From assembly GCF_036241575.1 (NCBI RefSeq), contig NZ_CP108455.1, forward strand, positions 62,001 through 126,000: a stretch of 64,000 bases of DNA, given 5' to 3'. Shown in pieces: positions 1-8,995 of this stretch; within the stretch, counting starts at the first letter, position 1; each line of letters begins with the position of its first letter. A program made the translations under genes and the position numbers. This DNA comes from Streptomyces sp. NBC_01267 (lineage in GTDB: Bacteria > Actinomycetota > Actinomycetes > Streptomycetales > Streptomycetaceae). The notes below the pieces were generated by a model, which ran no database searches, was not told the DNA's origin, and saw nothing but the letters and a program-made list of their open reading frames with translations.

Positions 1-29
1 CACGTATGCCTCCTACTCGCCCGGTGTTT

Positions 30-497
30 TTATGCGTGCTCTTTGGAGAACTTGTTGTGCAAACCTGACATCTGAGGCAGGTTTGACATGTTGAGTAGAA
101 GTAGGTCTCCGTCCGCTTCCCCGTTCTTGAAGTGGTGCACTGACCAGGCTGGTATGAGCATGACGTCGCCCTCGCTCAATTCGACCGTTTCCTGGGTCTC
201 GTCAAATACGACGACCCCCGATCCGGACCGTATGAAATAGAGGTGCCACCAGGAGTGTGAGTGTGGGGTGGTGCTTTCGCCGGGACGGACGGCCTGTAAG
301 GTCATCGATGCGCCCGGGAAGATTTCGTGACTGCCTTCGGGCATGGCCAGGGTGAGCGTTCCGTATTCCGTGTGCTCGGCCACTTCGAGCTCTTTGGCTA
401 GGACCTCCCCCTGCCATACGACCGGGGCCGGCCTGTTCCGCACGTGGAGTTTTCGAAATTCAGGGTACGGAAACTGACTTCCGGTCTGCACCGGCAT
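30..497 (-). CDS. Cupin-domain protein
   Basis: A 155-residue single-domain cupin. Histidines at about 79, 81 and 85 (PHSHSWWH) and a second motif near 116-123 (PAWSVHHF) match the metal-binding positions of the fold, so it is probably a small metal-dependent enzyme or a binding protein. I chose the ATG at 497 because a strong GGGAGGA ribosome site lies just upstream; the frame stays open further upstream, but only through the preceding gene. Its first 38 nt overlap the end of the FAD/NAD(P)-binding gene, which suggests translational coupling and makes it the last gene of the kamA operon. The substrate cannot be read from the sequence. Confidence 0.85.
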   Translation of the reverse strand: MPVQTGSQFPYPEFRKLHVRNRPAPVVWQGEVLAKELEVAEHTEYGTLTLAMPEGSHEIFPGASMTLQAVRPGESTTPHSHSWWHLYFIRSGSGVVVFDETQETVELSEGDVMLIPAWSVHHFKNGEADGDLLLLNMSNLPQMSGLHNKFSKEHA

Positions 498-2328
498 TTT
501 CTTCCTCCCAGGTGACGTCGTGTCGGTGTCGGATGTGCGCGACCATGTCGCGCACGGTGGTGTCGGCATTGAGGGTGAACTGCGAGGCCATTCCCTGTCT
601 GGGCAGCGCGTGGGTGTAGAACTGCGGTCCCTCGACGAGGTATCCGAGCGCCCAGGCGGTGTACAGCGGCTCGCCATCCGACGTGATCGGTCGGCCCCGC
701 CCATCAATGTCGATGCCACCCGGCTTGAATGGGCCGTTCGCGTAGGGACGAATGAGGCCCCGTGCCAGGAGGTTCCCGATCAGCGGCGACCTGTCGCGCT
801 CGGGGTGGAACGCGTCGAGACGGGCGATGACCAGCGTGTCGGCGTAGCGGGTTTCCGGACCGTCGGGATAGTCGGTCCGGATCGCGAACCGTGCCACCTC
901 CCGGTCGAGGACGACCCGGCACCCTGGGCCGCCGGCCAGGTCCACTACCCCGGCCCGGAGCAGCGCGAGGAACTGGTGGTTGCGGTGCCGGGGCGGACCG
1001 AACGAGACCCGGTTCATGACCGGGACGTAGGTTGCGTTGAACTCCTGGTGGGACGTGGGGGTGAGCCGGGAGTATTCGACGGCCTGCCGCAGGCTCGCAC
1101 GGGTGTCGCGGATGACGTCGGTGGCGGCCTTCACGGGACTCGTTGTGTTGCCGAGTTCTGCGTGCTCCAGGTCGTGGGAAACATATTCGACGAAGAACTG
1201 CGTGAACGCGTCCTGGCTCGCGAATTCTCTGCCACGCAGCGGGTCGATGATGTCCTCGATCGCGCGCTGCTCGTCCGGGGTGAGGTCGTACTCCTCGGGG
1301 GGGACGGGGCGCTGTTCCTGCGCCGTGCGATAGGCGTATCCCATTTCCTTCAGCAGCAGTGGAAGGACTTCTCCGGCGAAGTCGAGTCTGGGGTCGTTGC
1401 GGCGGCAGGCCGCCTGCTCCTGGAGGCGCAGCACCGCTTCCTTGGTGAAGAACTGCGGCCGGTGCTGTCCCGTGACACCCTTCTGATTCACCCCCCGGGC
1501 ACTGAACGGCAGGCATTGGCGTGAGAACAGCCGGATATCGGGCTCGCGTCCGGAGGGGCGGTATTCCATGTCCTGGCCGGAACCGTGGAATTCACCGCCG
1601 CGGCCAACGGTGAGTTCGGAAATGACGTCGTGTGCGGTCAGCCCAAACCCCTGTACGGCGACGGACGATCCCGGGGCGATGTCCTGGAGCCGGTGGACCG
1701 GATAAGGGGTGGGACAGTACCTGAGCCGGGGGTTGCGGTCGGCATTCTCCCGGGCGAATTCCTCGTACAGGCGGTCCTCCTCAGTGGGGACCCGTTCGCA
1801 ATGCCCGGTTGCCAGGAAGATATAGTCGCTGGGAAGGACGAAACCCTTCGCCAGGTGGACTGCGAAGCGTCCACCGTCGCTCGTCTCGATGTCCACAGCC
1901 CGATCGCGATGGTGCACGACGCGGATCTGCGGTGGCAGCGACCGAACCGTCCGGTCGAAGACCCAGCTGAGGTAGGCACCGAGTACCTGCCGTGGCAGGT
2001 AGGTGTGTTCCCCCACGGCCTCACCCGCGCCCTGGCCCGTCGGGTAGAACGCGGCGTCGAATTCCCGGTAGCCGATGCCCGCCGCCCATTCGGTGAACGA
2101 GGGTCCCCGGCCGCCGGTGAACATCGTCACCTGGCTCGCAACGGTGTTGGTCAGTAGGTGCGCGGGCTGGCGCGCAGAGTGTGTTCCCTGGCCGCCGTCG
2201 CCCGGGTCGATGAGGTGCACGTCCAGCGAGCATCCCTCGGGCAACTGGTCAGCGAGTTCGGATATCCGCTGGAGGATGCTCAAGCCACGTGGCCCCACGC
2301 CGATGATGGAAACCTGGAGCGCCGTCAT
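460..2328 (-). CDS. FAD/NAD(P)-binding protein (NAD_binding_9 type), paralogue 1
   Basis: A 622-residue soluble flavoprotein-like protein. The N-terminus carries a Rossmann dinucleotide-binding motif (IIGVGPRGLS, residues about 8-17), and a second GxG-type segment (VQGFGLTAHD) lies near the middle. This layout fits the NAD_binding_9 family, whose members occur in secondary metabolism but mostly lack an assigned reaction. Its ATG overlaps the stop of the hydrolase gene (ATGA), showing coupling. A paralogue of similar length with the same motifs is encoded divergently at 4900-6822, so the pathway may need two related oxidoreductases or a heteromer. Substrate unknown. Confidence 0.85.
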   Translation of the reverse strand: MTALQVSIIGVGPRGLSILQRISELADQLPEGCSLDVHLIDPGDGGQGTHSARQPAHLLTNTVASQVTMFTGGRGPSFTEWAAGIGYREFDAAFYPTGQGAGEAVGEHTYLPRQVLGAYLSWVFDRTVRSLPPQIRVVHHRDRAVDIETSDGGRFAVHLAKGFVLPSDYIFLATGHCERVPTEEDRLYEEFARENADRNPRLRYCPTPYPVHRLQDIAPGSSVAVQGFGLTAHDVISELTVGRGGEFHGSGQDMEYRPSGREPDIRLFSRQCLPFSARGVNQKGVTGQHRPQFFTKEAVLRLQEQAACRRNDPRLDFAGEVLPLLLKEMGYAYRTAQEQRPVPPEEYDLTPDEQRAIEDIIDPLRGREFASQDAFTQFFVEYVSHDLEHAELGNTTSPVKAATDVIRDTRASLRQAVEYSRLTPTSHQEFNATYVPVMNRVSFGPPRHRNHQFLALLRAGVVDLAGGPGCRVVLDREVARFAIRTDYPDGPETRYADTLVIARLDAFHPERDRSPLIGNLLARGLIRPYANGPFKPGGIDIDGRGRPITSDGEPLYTAWALGYLVEGPQFYTHALPRQGMASQFTLNADTTVRDMVAHIRHRHDVTWEEENAGADRKSVSVP

Positions 2329-3176
2329 CGCACGACTCCACTCGCCGCAGCAGCGACTGCCTTGCCCCCGAGGGCAGGTTCGTGCAGGCGCACCCAGTCG
2401 GGCGCCCCCTTGACCCGGGGAAACCGCTGCGCCACCTGGGGGTCGTGCCCCGGGATGATGTGGTCGTCTCCGTCTGCCAGGGCCTCGATCGTGTCGTAGC
2501 CCTCCATCATCGGCGTGAGCTGATCGAGGATGGGAAACGGACTGCGTAGGCGGATGTTGGCCCACAGGTGGGTCGCATCGCTGGCCAGCACGACCCAGCC
2601 GCGTGCGGTGCGGACCCGGACCACCTGGGTGCCCGGAGTGTGGCCCGGGACCGGATGCACTGTCACTCCAGGAAGGATCTCGGCCTCACCCCGGTACAGC
2701 ACCAACCGCTGCTCGAACAGCCCCTGGACGGCGGTCTGCACGTTGGTCAGCTCGAAGGGCTTGCGCACAATGTGGTGGCGCATGGCGGGGCCAGCGCAGA
2801 ACCGGAGCTCCTCCTCCTGCAGGTGGATGCGGGCAGCAGGGAAACGATTCAGGTTTCCTGCGTGGTCGTAGTGCATGTGCGTAATCACGACATCCGAGAC
2901 CTCATCGGCCGTGACACCGATGTCAGCCAGCGCTTCGACGGGGCAGCGGAACAGGGTCCGTCCCCGGCGCAGCGCCATCTCCTCGGGGAATCCGGTGTCC
3001 ACCAGCAGCAAGTGCCGATCGTTGCGGATCACCCAGAGGTAGAAGTCCATGGGCATGTCGGAGCCCGGGGTGAACTGGCCCTCATCGGTCAGAAAATTGT
3101 CCCGCGCGGGTCGGTCGGCGTGCGTGCCGAACCGGAGTGCGAGGACTTCGTACGTCGGCTGTGTGACTTCGCCCAT
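2325..3176 (-). CDS. Metallo-beta-lactamase-fold hydrolase, AHL-lactonase-like
   Basis: A 283-residue MBL-fold enzyme. It has the HxHxDH signature at about residues 100-105 (HMHYDH), a PGHTPGTQ motif, an SDATHLW segment and a terminal PGHDP, which together give a complete dinuclear metal site. The best family resemblance is to N-acyl-homoserine lactonase-like hydrolases, so a lactone or ester is the likely substrate. It sits between kamA and the flavoprotein gene in a tightly packed operon. ATG 3176 is used; a GTG at 3185 overlaps the kamA stop (GTGA) and is a real alternative. It could open a lactone intermediate or detoxify the product. Confidence 0.85.
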   Translation of the reverse strand: MGEVTQPTYEVLALRFGTHADRPARDNFLTDEGQFTPGSDMPMDFYLWVIRNDRHLLLVDTGFPEEMALRRGRTLFRCPVEALADIGVTADEVSDVVITHMHYDHAGNLNRFPAARIHLQEEELRFCAGPAMRHHIVRKPFELTNVQTAVQGLFEQRLVLYRGEAEILPGVTVHPVPGHTPGTQVVRVRTARGWVVLASDATHLWANIRLRSPFPILDQLTPMMEGYDTIEALADGDDHIIPGHDPQVAQRFPRVKGAPDWVRLHEPALGGKAVAAAASGVVR

Positions 3177-3181
3177 GTCTG

Positions 3182-4534
3182 TCACGCCCCCACGACGGCA
3201 AGCGGCTCTCCGAGAACGGAGCCTTCGACGCCGGACGGCTCGCTCTCGAAGAAGAAAGCACGTTCTCCGAAGGCTGGGACGAGCTGGTCGAACCAGGTGG
3301 CGGCGGGGTCGAACTTCGCGTAGAAGGGTTGTCGCACGAGGTGACCCTGACGCGCCTGCAGGAGTTGCAGGGCGAAGACTTTTTCGCCTCGGATCGTCGG
3401 CATACCGTCGATGAGCACCTTGCCCGGGAACGCGCTCATCGACGGCCCGCGCACAGTGCGGGACAGGCCGGAGACTGAACTGTAGGCCGTCTGGAAGATG
3501 TCGTAAGCCTTGGCCAGCGGAAGCTCGAAATAGGAGCGTGCGCCGGTATCGCGCTCGACGAACATGTAGTATGGGACGGCACCCAGCTTTACGCCTTGGG
3601 TCCACAGCTCGTGCCAGGCATTCGGGTCGTCATTGATGTGCCGCAGAACGGGGGACTGCATGCGGACGACTGCACCGGTCCCGTTGATGCGCCGCAGGGC
3701 GTTCTGCGCGACGGCAGGGCGTAGCTCGGCAGGATGGTTGTAGTGGCCCATCAGCGCGATGTGCTTTCCCGCTGCCACAAAGCGCTCGAACAGGCGCAGC
3801 AGGTCGTCGGCATCCACGTCGCTGACGAAGCGCTGCGGCCAGTAGCCCACGGCCTTGGTGCCGATCCTGATGTTCTGGACGTGGGCCAGTTCGGGCGACA
3901 GGAGCGGTTCGAGGTACCGCTCCAGAGTGGCCGTCCGCATGATCATAGGATCGCCGCCAGTGATCAGCACGTCGGTGACTTCGGGGTGCTGCTTGAGGTA
4001 GGCGGCCAACCCCGCCGCGTCCCGGGCTGCGAAGTGCAGGTCCTCCTCCCCGACAAACTGCGGCCATCGGAAGCAGAACGTGCAATAGGCGTGGCACGTC
4101 TGGCCGGCGCTCGGAAAGAAGAGAACGGTCTCCGCGTACTTGTGCTGGATTCCGGGGACGACTTCGCCCTCCAGCTCCGGCACGTTGTGTGTCTGCTGGC
4201 CGGCGGGGTGCGGATTCATGCGGGAACGGACCACGTGGATCTGCTTGGCCAGCTGCTGCTTGTCGCCCGACCGCAATAGGTCACGCAGGGTGGTGTAGTC
4301 GCCCGGGTCCAACATCGTCTGGTGCGGGAAGTTGAGACGGAACATCGGGTCGTCGGGTATGCGGTCCCAGTCTATGAGTTCTTCGAGTACGTATTGGTTA
4401 GTCTTGAACGGCAGAACGTGGGACACCACGTCGACCGCCTCACGGAGGTGCTGCGGAATGCGCTCCCACTGGGGTGCCCGTTTTATTGATGAGCGATTGT
4501 AGGGCTTGAATTTGGCAGGGCTGAGGGTGCTCAT
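3182..4534 (-). CDS. KamA-family radical SAM aminomutase
   Basis: A 450-residue radical SAM enzyme related to lysine 2,3-aminomutase. The [4Fe-4S]/SAM cysteines are C147, C151 and C154 (CHAYCTFC). The SAM-binding ITGGDP motif is at about 191-196, and a C-terminal AFPGK (K372) takes the place of the PLP lysine of the family's PGGGGK motif. The family moves an amino group from the alpha to the beta carbon. The segments that hold the two substrate-binding aspartates of lysine 2,3-aminomutase look different here (FVERDTG and VRGPSMSAFPGK), so lysine may not be the substrate. A GAGGAA ribosome site precedes ATG 4534. It is the first gene of a four-gene operon. Confidence 0.88.
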   Translation of the reverse strand: MSTLSPAKFKPYNRSSIKRAPQWERIPQHLREAVDVVSHVLPFKTNQYVLEELIDWDRIPDDPMFRLNFPHQTMLDPGDYTTLRDLLRSGDKQQLAKQIHVVRSRMNPHPAGQQTHNVPELEGEVVPGIQHKYAETVLFFPSAGQTCHAYCTFCFRWPQFVGEEDLHFAARDAAGLAAYLKQHPEVTDVLITGGDPMIMRTATLERYLEPLLSPELAHVQNIRIGTKAVGYWPQRFVSDVDADDLLRLFERFVAAGKHIALMGHYNHPAELRPAVAQNALRRINGTGAVVRMQSPVLRHINDDPNAWHELWTQGVKLGAVPYYMFVERDTGARSYFELPLAKAYDIFQTAYSSVSGLSRTVRGPSMSAFPGKVLIDGMPTIRGEKVFALQLLQARQGHLVRQPFYAKFDPAATWFDQLVPAFGERAFFFESEPSGVEGSVLGEPLAVVGA

Positions 4535-4899
4535 AGGGATTCCTCGTCTGCATTACGGAAATGGGCATCGACGACCGCGGCGAGGCAGCGGCAGAACAGG
4601 ATTGTCTGGCCGCTTGATGGGGTAGCGCAGATTGGCATGGAGACTCCCGCGCATTTCTGCCCCTCCATGCTCACAGGGCCCCGGGGGGCCTGTCTTGCGA
4701 GCTATCCCCACTCGTCTCACCAGAAAGCTAGCCAATGATTCAAGTCATGAGAAATAGATCGACCTGCCCACTTATTCGGTCCATGCATGAATGATTTCTA
4801 TGAGCTCCGTGAATGAATCACGTGTACACAGCATGAGTACCTTCTCTTCTGACTAAGATCGACGGCAGAGTGATCAAAACAGGCAGCGGGGGGCTTTCG
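4535..4899. promoter_or_regulatory. Divergent control region of the kamA and flavoprotein operons
   Basis: About 365 nt lie between the two divergent operons with no convincing gene. Part of it (about 4725-4860) is clearly richer in A+T than its surroundings and contains short repeated words such as AATGATT and palindromes such as CATGCATG. Both promoters should lie here. A TetR gene at 8208-8786 is the nearest candidate regulator. I could not assign -35/-10 boxes with confidence. Confidence 0.5.
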
Positions 4900-6822
4900 T
4901 TGAACAGTCAATTCACCGTCGGCATCGTGGGGATGGGGCCGCGCGGGCTCATCATGCTGGAGCGGCTGTGTGCCAACGCTGCGACAGACCTGGATCGTGA
5001 TCCCACGACCGTGCACGCCATCGACACGGGTCCGGCCGGGGCCGGACGAGTCTGGAGCCCAGATCAATCCATGCACCTGCTGATGAACACAGTCGCGGCC
5101 CAGATAACGATCTTTACTGACGTGAGCGTCTCGTGTGTCGGTCCGGTAGTGCCGGGCCCCAACCTGTACGAGTGGGCGACTCTGCTCACCACCATGGGTG
5201 CAGTCGCGGAATACCCGGACGACGTCCTGAAGCAGGCACGCGACTTGGGCCCGAACTCCTACCCGACGCGCGCCCTTTACGGGCACTACCTACGTTGGGC
5301 CTTCCAGCGCATCATCGAGACCGCGCCACCACACATAACCGTACGCGTCCACCGGGACCTCGCGGTCGAACTGGACGAGCGAGGCGAGAAGCAGATAGTG
5401 CATCTCGCTGGCGGCGACCACCTCGTGCTCGATGCTGTGGTCCTCGCCCAGGGGCATCTACCGACCGCGCTTTCTCCTGCCGGGGCGCCACGAAGCGGCG
5501 CCCGCCATATCGTGCCGGGCAACCCGGCGGACGTGGACCTAGACGCGATCGCCCCAGGGGAGTCTGTGGGCTTGCGCGGCCTCGGGCTCGCCTTCTTCGA
5601 CTACCTGACTCTGCTCACTCAAGGACGCGGCGGCGTGTTCGAGGAGCGTGCGGACGGGCGCATCGAGTATCGCGCCTCGGGGCGGGAGCCACGCCTGTTC
5701 GCAGGCTCCCGCCGCGGCGTCCCTTATCACGCACGCGGTGACAACCAGAAGGGCATGGGTGAACGACATCAGCCCGTCCTACTGACCACGCGGACCATTC
5801 GAACGCTGCGTGAACGCGCCGCATCGCGAGGCGACGTCTGCTTCCGCAAAGACGTGTGGCCGCTAATTGCCCGAGAGGTCGAACTCGTCTACTACCGGGC
5901 GCTGCTTCGCCGCCGTGGTGTAGCGACCGAGACGATAGCGGCCTTCCTGCAGAGCTACCTGCTGTCTCCTGCAGGGAGCCTGCTGGAGGAGCGACTGCTC
6001 CGGCGCCACAGTGTCGCGGAGCGCGACCGCTGGAACTGGCAGACTATCGAGACCCCCTACGACGAACACGCTGTGCGCGGGCCTGCGGAGTTCACACGCT
6101 GGCTCGTGACTCACCTTGAGCGCGACGCCGTTCTCGCACGCGGTGGCAATGTCGACGAGCCGGTTAAAGCCGCACTCGACGCCCTGCGTGACCTGCGCAA
6201 TGAGATCCGCCAGGTTGTCGACCATGGCGGTATAACCGGGCACTCTTACCGCGACGAACTGGCCGGTTGGTATTCCCCGTTCAACGCGGGCCTTTCTATC
6301 GGTCCGCCCAGAGGGCGCATCACGGAGATGGCCGCGCTCATTCGTGCCGGTGTCCTGGAGCCCGTGGGGCCGGGCATGCGTGTTACACCAGTGGCGGACT
6401 CCGGCGGCTTCCTCCTCTCGTCGTCCGTGGTGCCGGGGCCGCCTATCGCGGTCACCACCCTCATCGAGGCGCGCATCCAGGATTCGGACATCCGTGTGAC
6501 CGCTGATCCACTGCTGCGCCGACTCATTGACACCGGCCAAGCGGCCCCGTACCGCATCCCCAACCCGGACGGCAGCCACTACGAGACTGGAGGGCTCGCG
6601 GTGACGGAGCGGTCGAGCCATCTGCTGGACGCCCGCAGGCGGGCCCACCCCCAGCGATTCGCGCTCGGCGTCACCACGGAGGGCGTGCACTGGGCGACAG
6701 CTGCCGGCGTGCGGCCGGGCGTCGACTCTGTGACGCTGAGCGCCGCAGACGCGGTCGCCCGGGCGATGCTCGACCGTAGGGCGAACCGGTCCGCTAAGCG
6801 GGTAGAGACGAATGCCTCGTGA
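4900..6822 (+). CDS. FAD/NAD(P)-binding protein (NAD_binding_9 type), paralogue 2
   Basis: A 640-residue paralogue of the protein at 460-2328. It shares the N-terminal GIVGMGPRGL motif, a downstream LRGLGLAFFD segment, and a conserved block around ASGREP...ARGDNQKG, the counterpart of PSGREP...ARGVNQKG. I prefer the TTG at 4900, which follows a GGGGGG run at good spacing; a GTG at 4870 is also possible. It begins the plus-strand operon and overlaps the MFS gene by GTGA. Two such flavoproteins facing each other across one control region argue that both serve the same pathway. Reaction unknown. Confidence 0.85.
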   Translation: MNSQFTVGIVGMGPRGLIMLERLCANAATDLDRDPTTVHAIDTGPAGAGRVWSPDQSMHLLMNTVAAQITIFTDVSVSCVGPVVPGPNLYEWATLLTTMGAVAEYPDDVLKQARDLGPNSYPTRALYGHYLRWAFQRIIETAPPHITVRVHRDLAVELDERGEKQIVHLAGGDHLVLDAVVLAQGHLPTALSPAGAPRSGARHIVPGNPADVDLDAIAPGESVGLRGLGLAFFDYLTLLTQGRGGVFEERADGRIEYRASGREPRLFAGSRRGVPYHARGDNQKGMGERHQPVLLTTRTIRTLRERAASRGDVCFRKDVWPLIAREVELVYYRALLRRRGVATETIAAFLQSYLLSPAGSLLEERLLRRHSVAERDRWNWQTIETPYDEHAVRGPAEFTRWLVTHLERDAVLARGGNVDEPVKAALDALRDLRNEIRQVVDHGGITGHSYRDELAGWYSPFNAGLSIGPPRGRITEMAALIRAGVLEPVGPGMRVTPVADSGGFLLSSSVVPGPPIAVTTLIEARIQDSDIRVTADPLLRRLIDTGQAAPYRIPNPDGSHYETGGLAVTERSSHLLDARRRAHPQRFALGVTTEGVHWATAAGVRPGVDSVTLSAADAVARAMLDRRANRSAKRVETNAS

Positions 6823-8042
6823 GCACACTTGCCCGTGCCGACCAGCACAGTCCGCTCGGTCTGCCGAGCCGTGATCCCGCGGGCCTGTCCACGGCGGTGG
6901 GAGTCGCGGCGGTCACCGTCCTCACCTCGTTGCCGGTGTTCCTGCCCGGCGCGGCGAACGGCCTGATCTCCGCGGAACTCGGGTGGAGTTCTGCGCGGAT
7001 GGGGGCTGTTCTGGCCGTGTACTGGCTGGCGTCCTTGGCGGGTGCCGTTGCCAGCAAACGGACCGCGCTACCCACGGCGGTTGAACGCACGATGGCCTTT
7101 GCGTTGTGTGCCACCTGCCTCGGGCTGTTCTGTGCGGCGGTGGAACCGGTCGTGGGCCTGTGGGGCAGCTCGGCTGTCGGGGGCTTCACCTACGGTTACA
7201 CCCAACCGCACACAAACGCCCTGCTCATGCGGCGATGCGCGCCACGGTTGCGCGCGCTCGCCTTCGGCCTGAAGCAAGCGGCGGTGCCAGCCGCGACCCT
7301 GCTCGCCAGCATGGCTGTGCCGCTGCTCGCCGGTCCAGCCGGCTGGCGGGTGGTGTTCGCTGGCACGGCGCTGCTGTGCGGCCTGGGCGGTGGTCTTCTC
7401 GCACGGCATGCCATTCCCACCGGGCGGCCCCCAAAGACGGGGCGGGATTGTGGTGAACCGCTGAGCGGGGGTGCCTATCTGATGGCCGTCAGCTGCGCCG
7501 GCTTCTTCGGTGCGATGGTGGGTAACGGCCTAGGCGGCTTCCTGGTGCTTGCGCTGACGACACGGGGCGCCTCGCTGTCGGTCGCCTGTGCTGTGGCGAC
7601 TGCGGGTGCCGCGCTGAACATCGTGGTCCGCCTTGCGGCGGGCTGGATGGTCGGAAGGGCGCCTCGGATCGTGTGGGCGGCCCTAACAGTGCTGTTCGTG
7701 ACCGGTGCCGCAGGCACCCTGCTCCTGACGCACATGACACTCATGTTGAGTGCTATAGGGGCCGTGCTTGCGTACGGTGGCGGCTGGGGCTGGGCGGGGC
7801 TGCTGCACTACGTCATCGGCCTGCCCTACCCCGGCCAAGAGCAACGGGCCACGGCCTACAGCCAGATGGGGGTCTCTTTAGGAGCCGCGACCGGGCCAAT
7901 GGTGTGCGGCCTGCTGTTCACCCTGCGCCCGGACGCCGCCTGGTGGTTGCTGACGGCGGCCGGGGCGGCCGCCGCGGTCTGCATCCTCGTCGCCCGCAGG
8001 TGTGCCCCGACCCGCTCGGACGCTGTGGCACTCGACCGCTGA
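6819..8042 (+). CDS. MFS transporter (probable product exporter)
   Basis: A 407-residue integral membrane protein with about twelve hydrophobic segments and no large soluble domain, typical of the major facilitator superfamily. The GTG start overlaps the stop of the upstream flavoprotein (GTGA), so the two are coupled. By position it most likely exports, or confers self-resistance to, whatever the aminomutase operon makes. An importer role cannot be excluded from sequence alone. Confidence 0.85.
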   Translation: MSTLARADQHSPLGLPSRDPAGLSTAVGVAAVTVLTSLPVFLPGAANGLISAELGWSSARMGAVLAVYWLASLAGAVASKRTALPTAVERTMAFALCATCLGLFCAAVEPVVGLWGSSAVGGFTYGYTQPHTNALLMRRCAPRLRALAFGLKQAAVPAATLLASMAVPLLAGPAGWRVVFAGTALLCGLGGGLLARHAIPTGRPPKTGRDCGEPLSGGAYLMAVSCAGFFGAMVGNGLGGFLVLALTTRGASLSVACAVATAGAALNIVVRLAAGWMVGRAPRIVWAALTVLFVTGAAGTLLLTHMTLMLSAIGAVLAYGGGWGWAGLLHYVIGLPYPGQEQRATAYSQMGVSLGAATGPMVCGLLFTLRPDAAWWLLTAAGAAAAVCILVARRCAPTRSDAVALDR

Positions 8043-8207
8043 TTTCCAGTCGGCCGCACTTCCGCCGTGCGCAACCTGCCCCGTATATGGTGATAAGTCA
8101 CGTACAGGGCAGGGATGCGCCATAACTTGCTCGGCATCGCCAATCGCCCGCCGAACCCGGCACGGGTTTGACAGCAGCAGGCTCACTCGGGTGGTGGTGA
8201 CGGACCA

Positions 8208-8786
8208 TCAGGTCGAACCTGAGTCAATCTTGAGATTCGCCACGACCCGCCTGGCGCCGTCGATTGCCCGGCGAAATGCCGCAGGGTCCTGTTGAGCGCG
8301 AGCCAGAACGTACCCGCCCTGCACTGCCGCAATGATCAGTGAGGCCATCACATCCGGGTCGGTATCGGGCTTGAGCTCGCCACTTCGTACCCCGTCCGCG
8401 AGCACCGCCGACAGTCGTTGGCCGACCCAGATGAAAAAGTTTGCCGCGGGTGCACGTAGGTCATCGTCGGCGACAACGTCGTAGTCCTGAGTCAGGCGTC
8501 CCATGCGGCAGCCCGCCAGCGGGTCGCGTTCCAGGTCGAGGAAAGCATTGACGCGCGCGACGGCCGACTCCTCCACGGCCAGCGCCTCCTCGGCCCTGGA
8601 GCGGAGCTGGTCGCTCATGTGCATCATGGCCGCGACCGCGAGATCCGCCTTCCCGGAGAAGTGGTGATACATGCTCCCCTGTCCCGCGTGTGCGCGTTCA
8701 AGAATCATTGCCGGACTCGTGCCCGTGTATCCCCGCTCCCACAATAGGTCGGCTGTAGCTCGGGTTAGTGCCGCCTTCGTGTTCAT
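8208..8786 (-). CDS. TetR/AcrR-family transcriptional regulator
   Basis: A 192-residue regulator. The N-terminal TetR helix-turn-helix is clear (KAALTRATADLLWERGY, then a recognition region ending in SMYHHFSGKADL, residues about 4-46), followed by a variable all-helical ligand domain. It converges on the MFS gene, with about 165 nt between their ends. By location it is a candidate repressor of the exporter and aminomutase genes. The region just upstream of its ATG is relatively AT-rich and contains an imperfect inverted repeat around 8795-8812, which could be an autoregulatory site. Confidence 0.85.
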   Translation of the reverse strand: MNTKAALTRATADLLWERGYTGTSPAMILERAHAGQGSMYHHFSGKADLAVAAMMHMSDQLRSRAEEALAVEESAVARVNAFLDLERDPLAGCRMGRLTQDYDVVADDDLRAPAANFFIWVGQRLSAVLADGVRSGELKPDTDPDVMASLIIAAVQGGYVLARAQQDPAAFRRAIDGARRVVANLKIDSGST

Positions 8787-8995
8787 GGGATCAGTGTACC
8801 TACCACTCGTTACAACGGAAAGAGGAAGCGGCCCTGGTGCGACGAAGGTGGCCCGGCACCGCAGTGAATCGTCTCGGTGTTAGCTCTGCGCGGTTTTCGA
8901 GTCCGGGACGGGCGAGGTGCTGGTAGGCAGTGCAGTGGGGGTCATGGCTCTAGAGATCAAGGACATATGAGCGACAAGTGGAGGGCTTGGACACC

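Noticed and set aside
520..2413. Long plus-strand open frames opposite the FAD/NAD(P)-binding gene
   Set aside because: They are antisense frames kept open by high GC; no ribosome sites or domains, whereas the minus-strand genes have clear motifs.
5863..6828. 321-codon minus-strand frame opposite flavoprotein paralogue 2
   Set aside because: Shadow of a strongly supported plus-strand gene; arginine- and glycine-rich composition without motifs.
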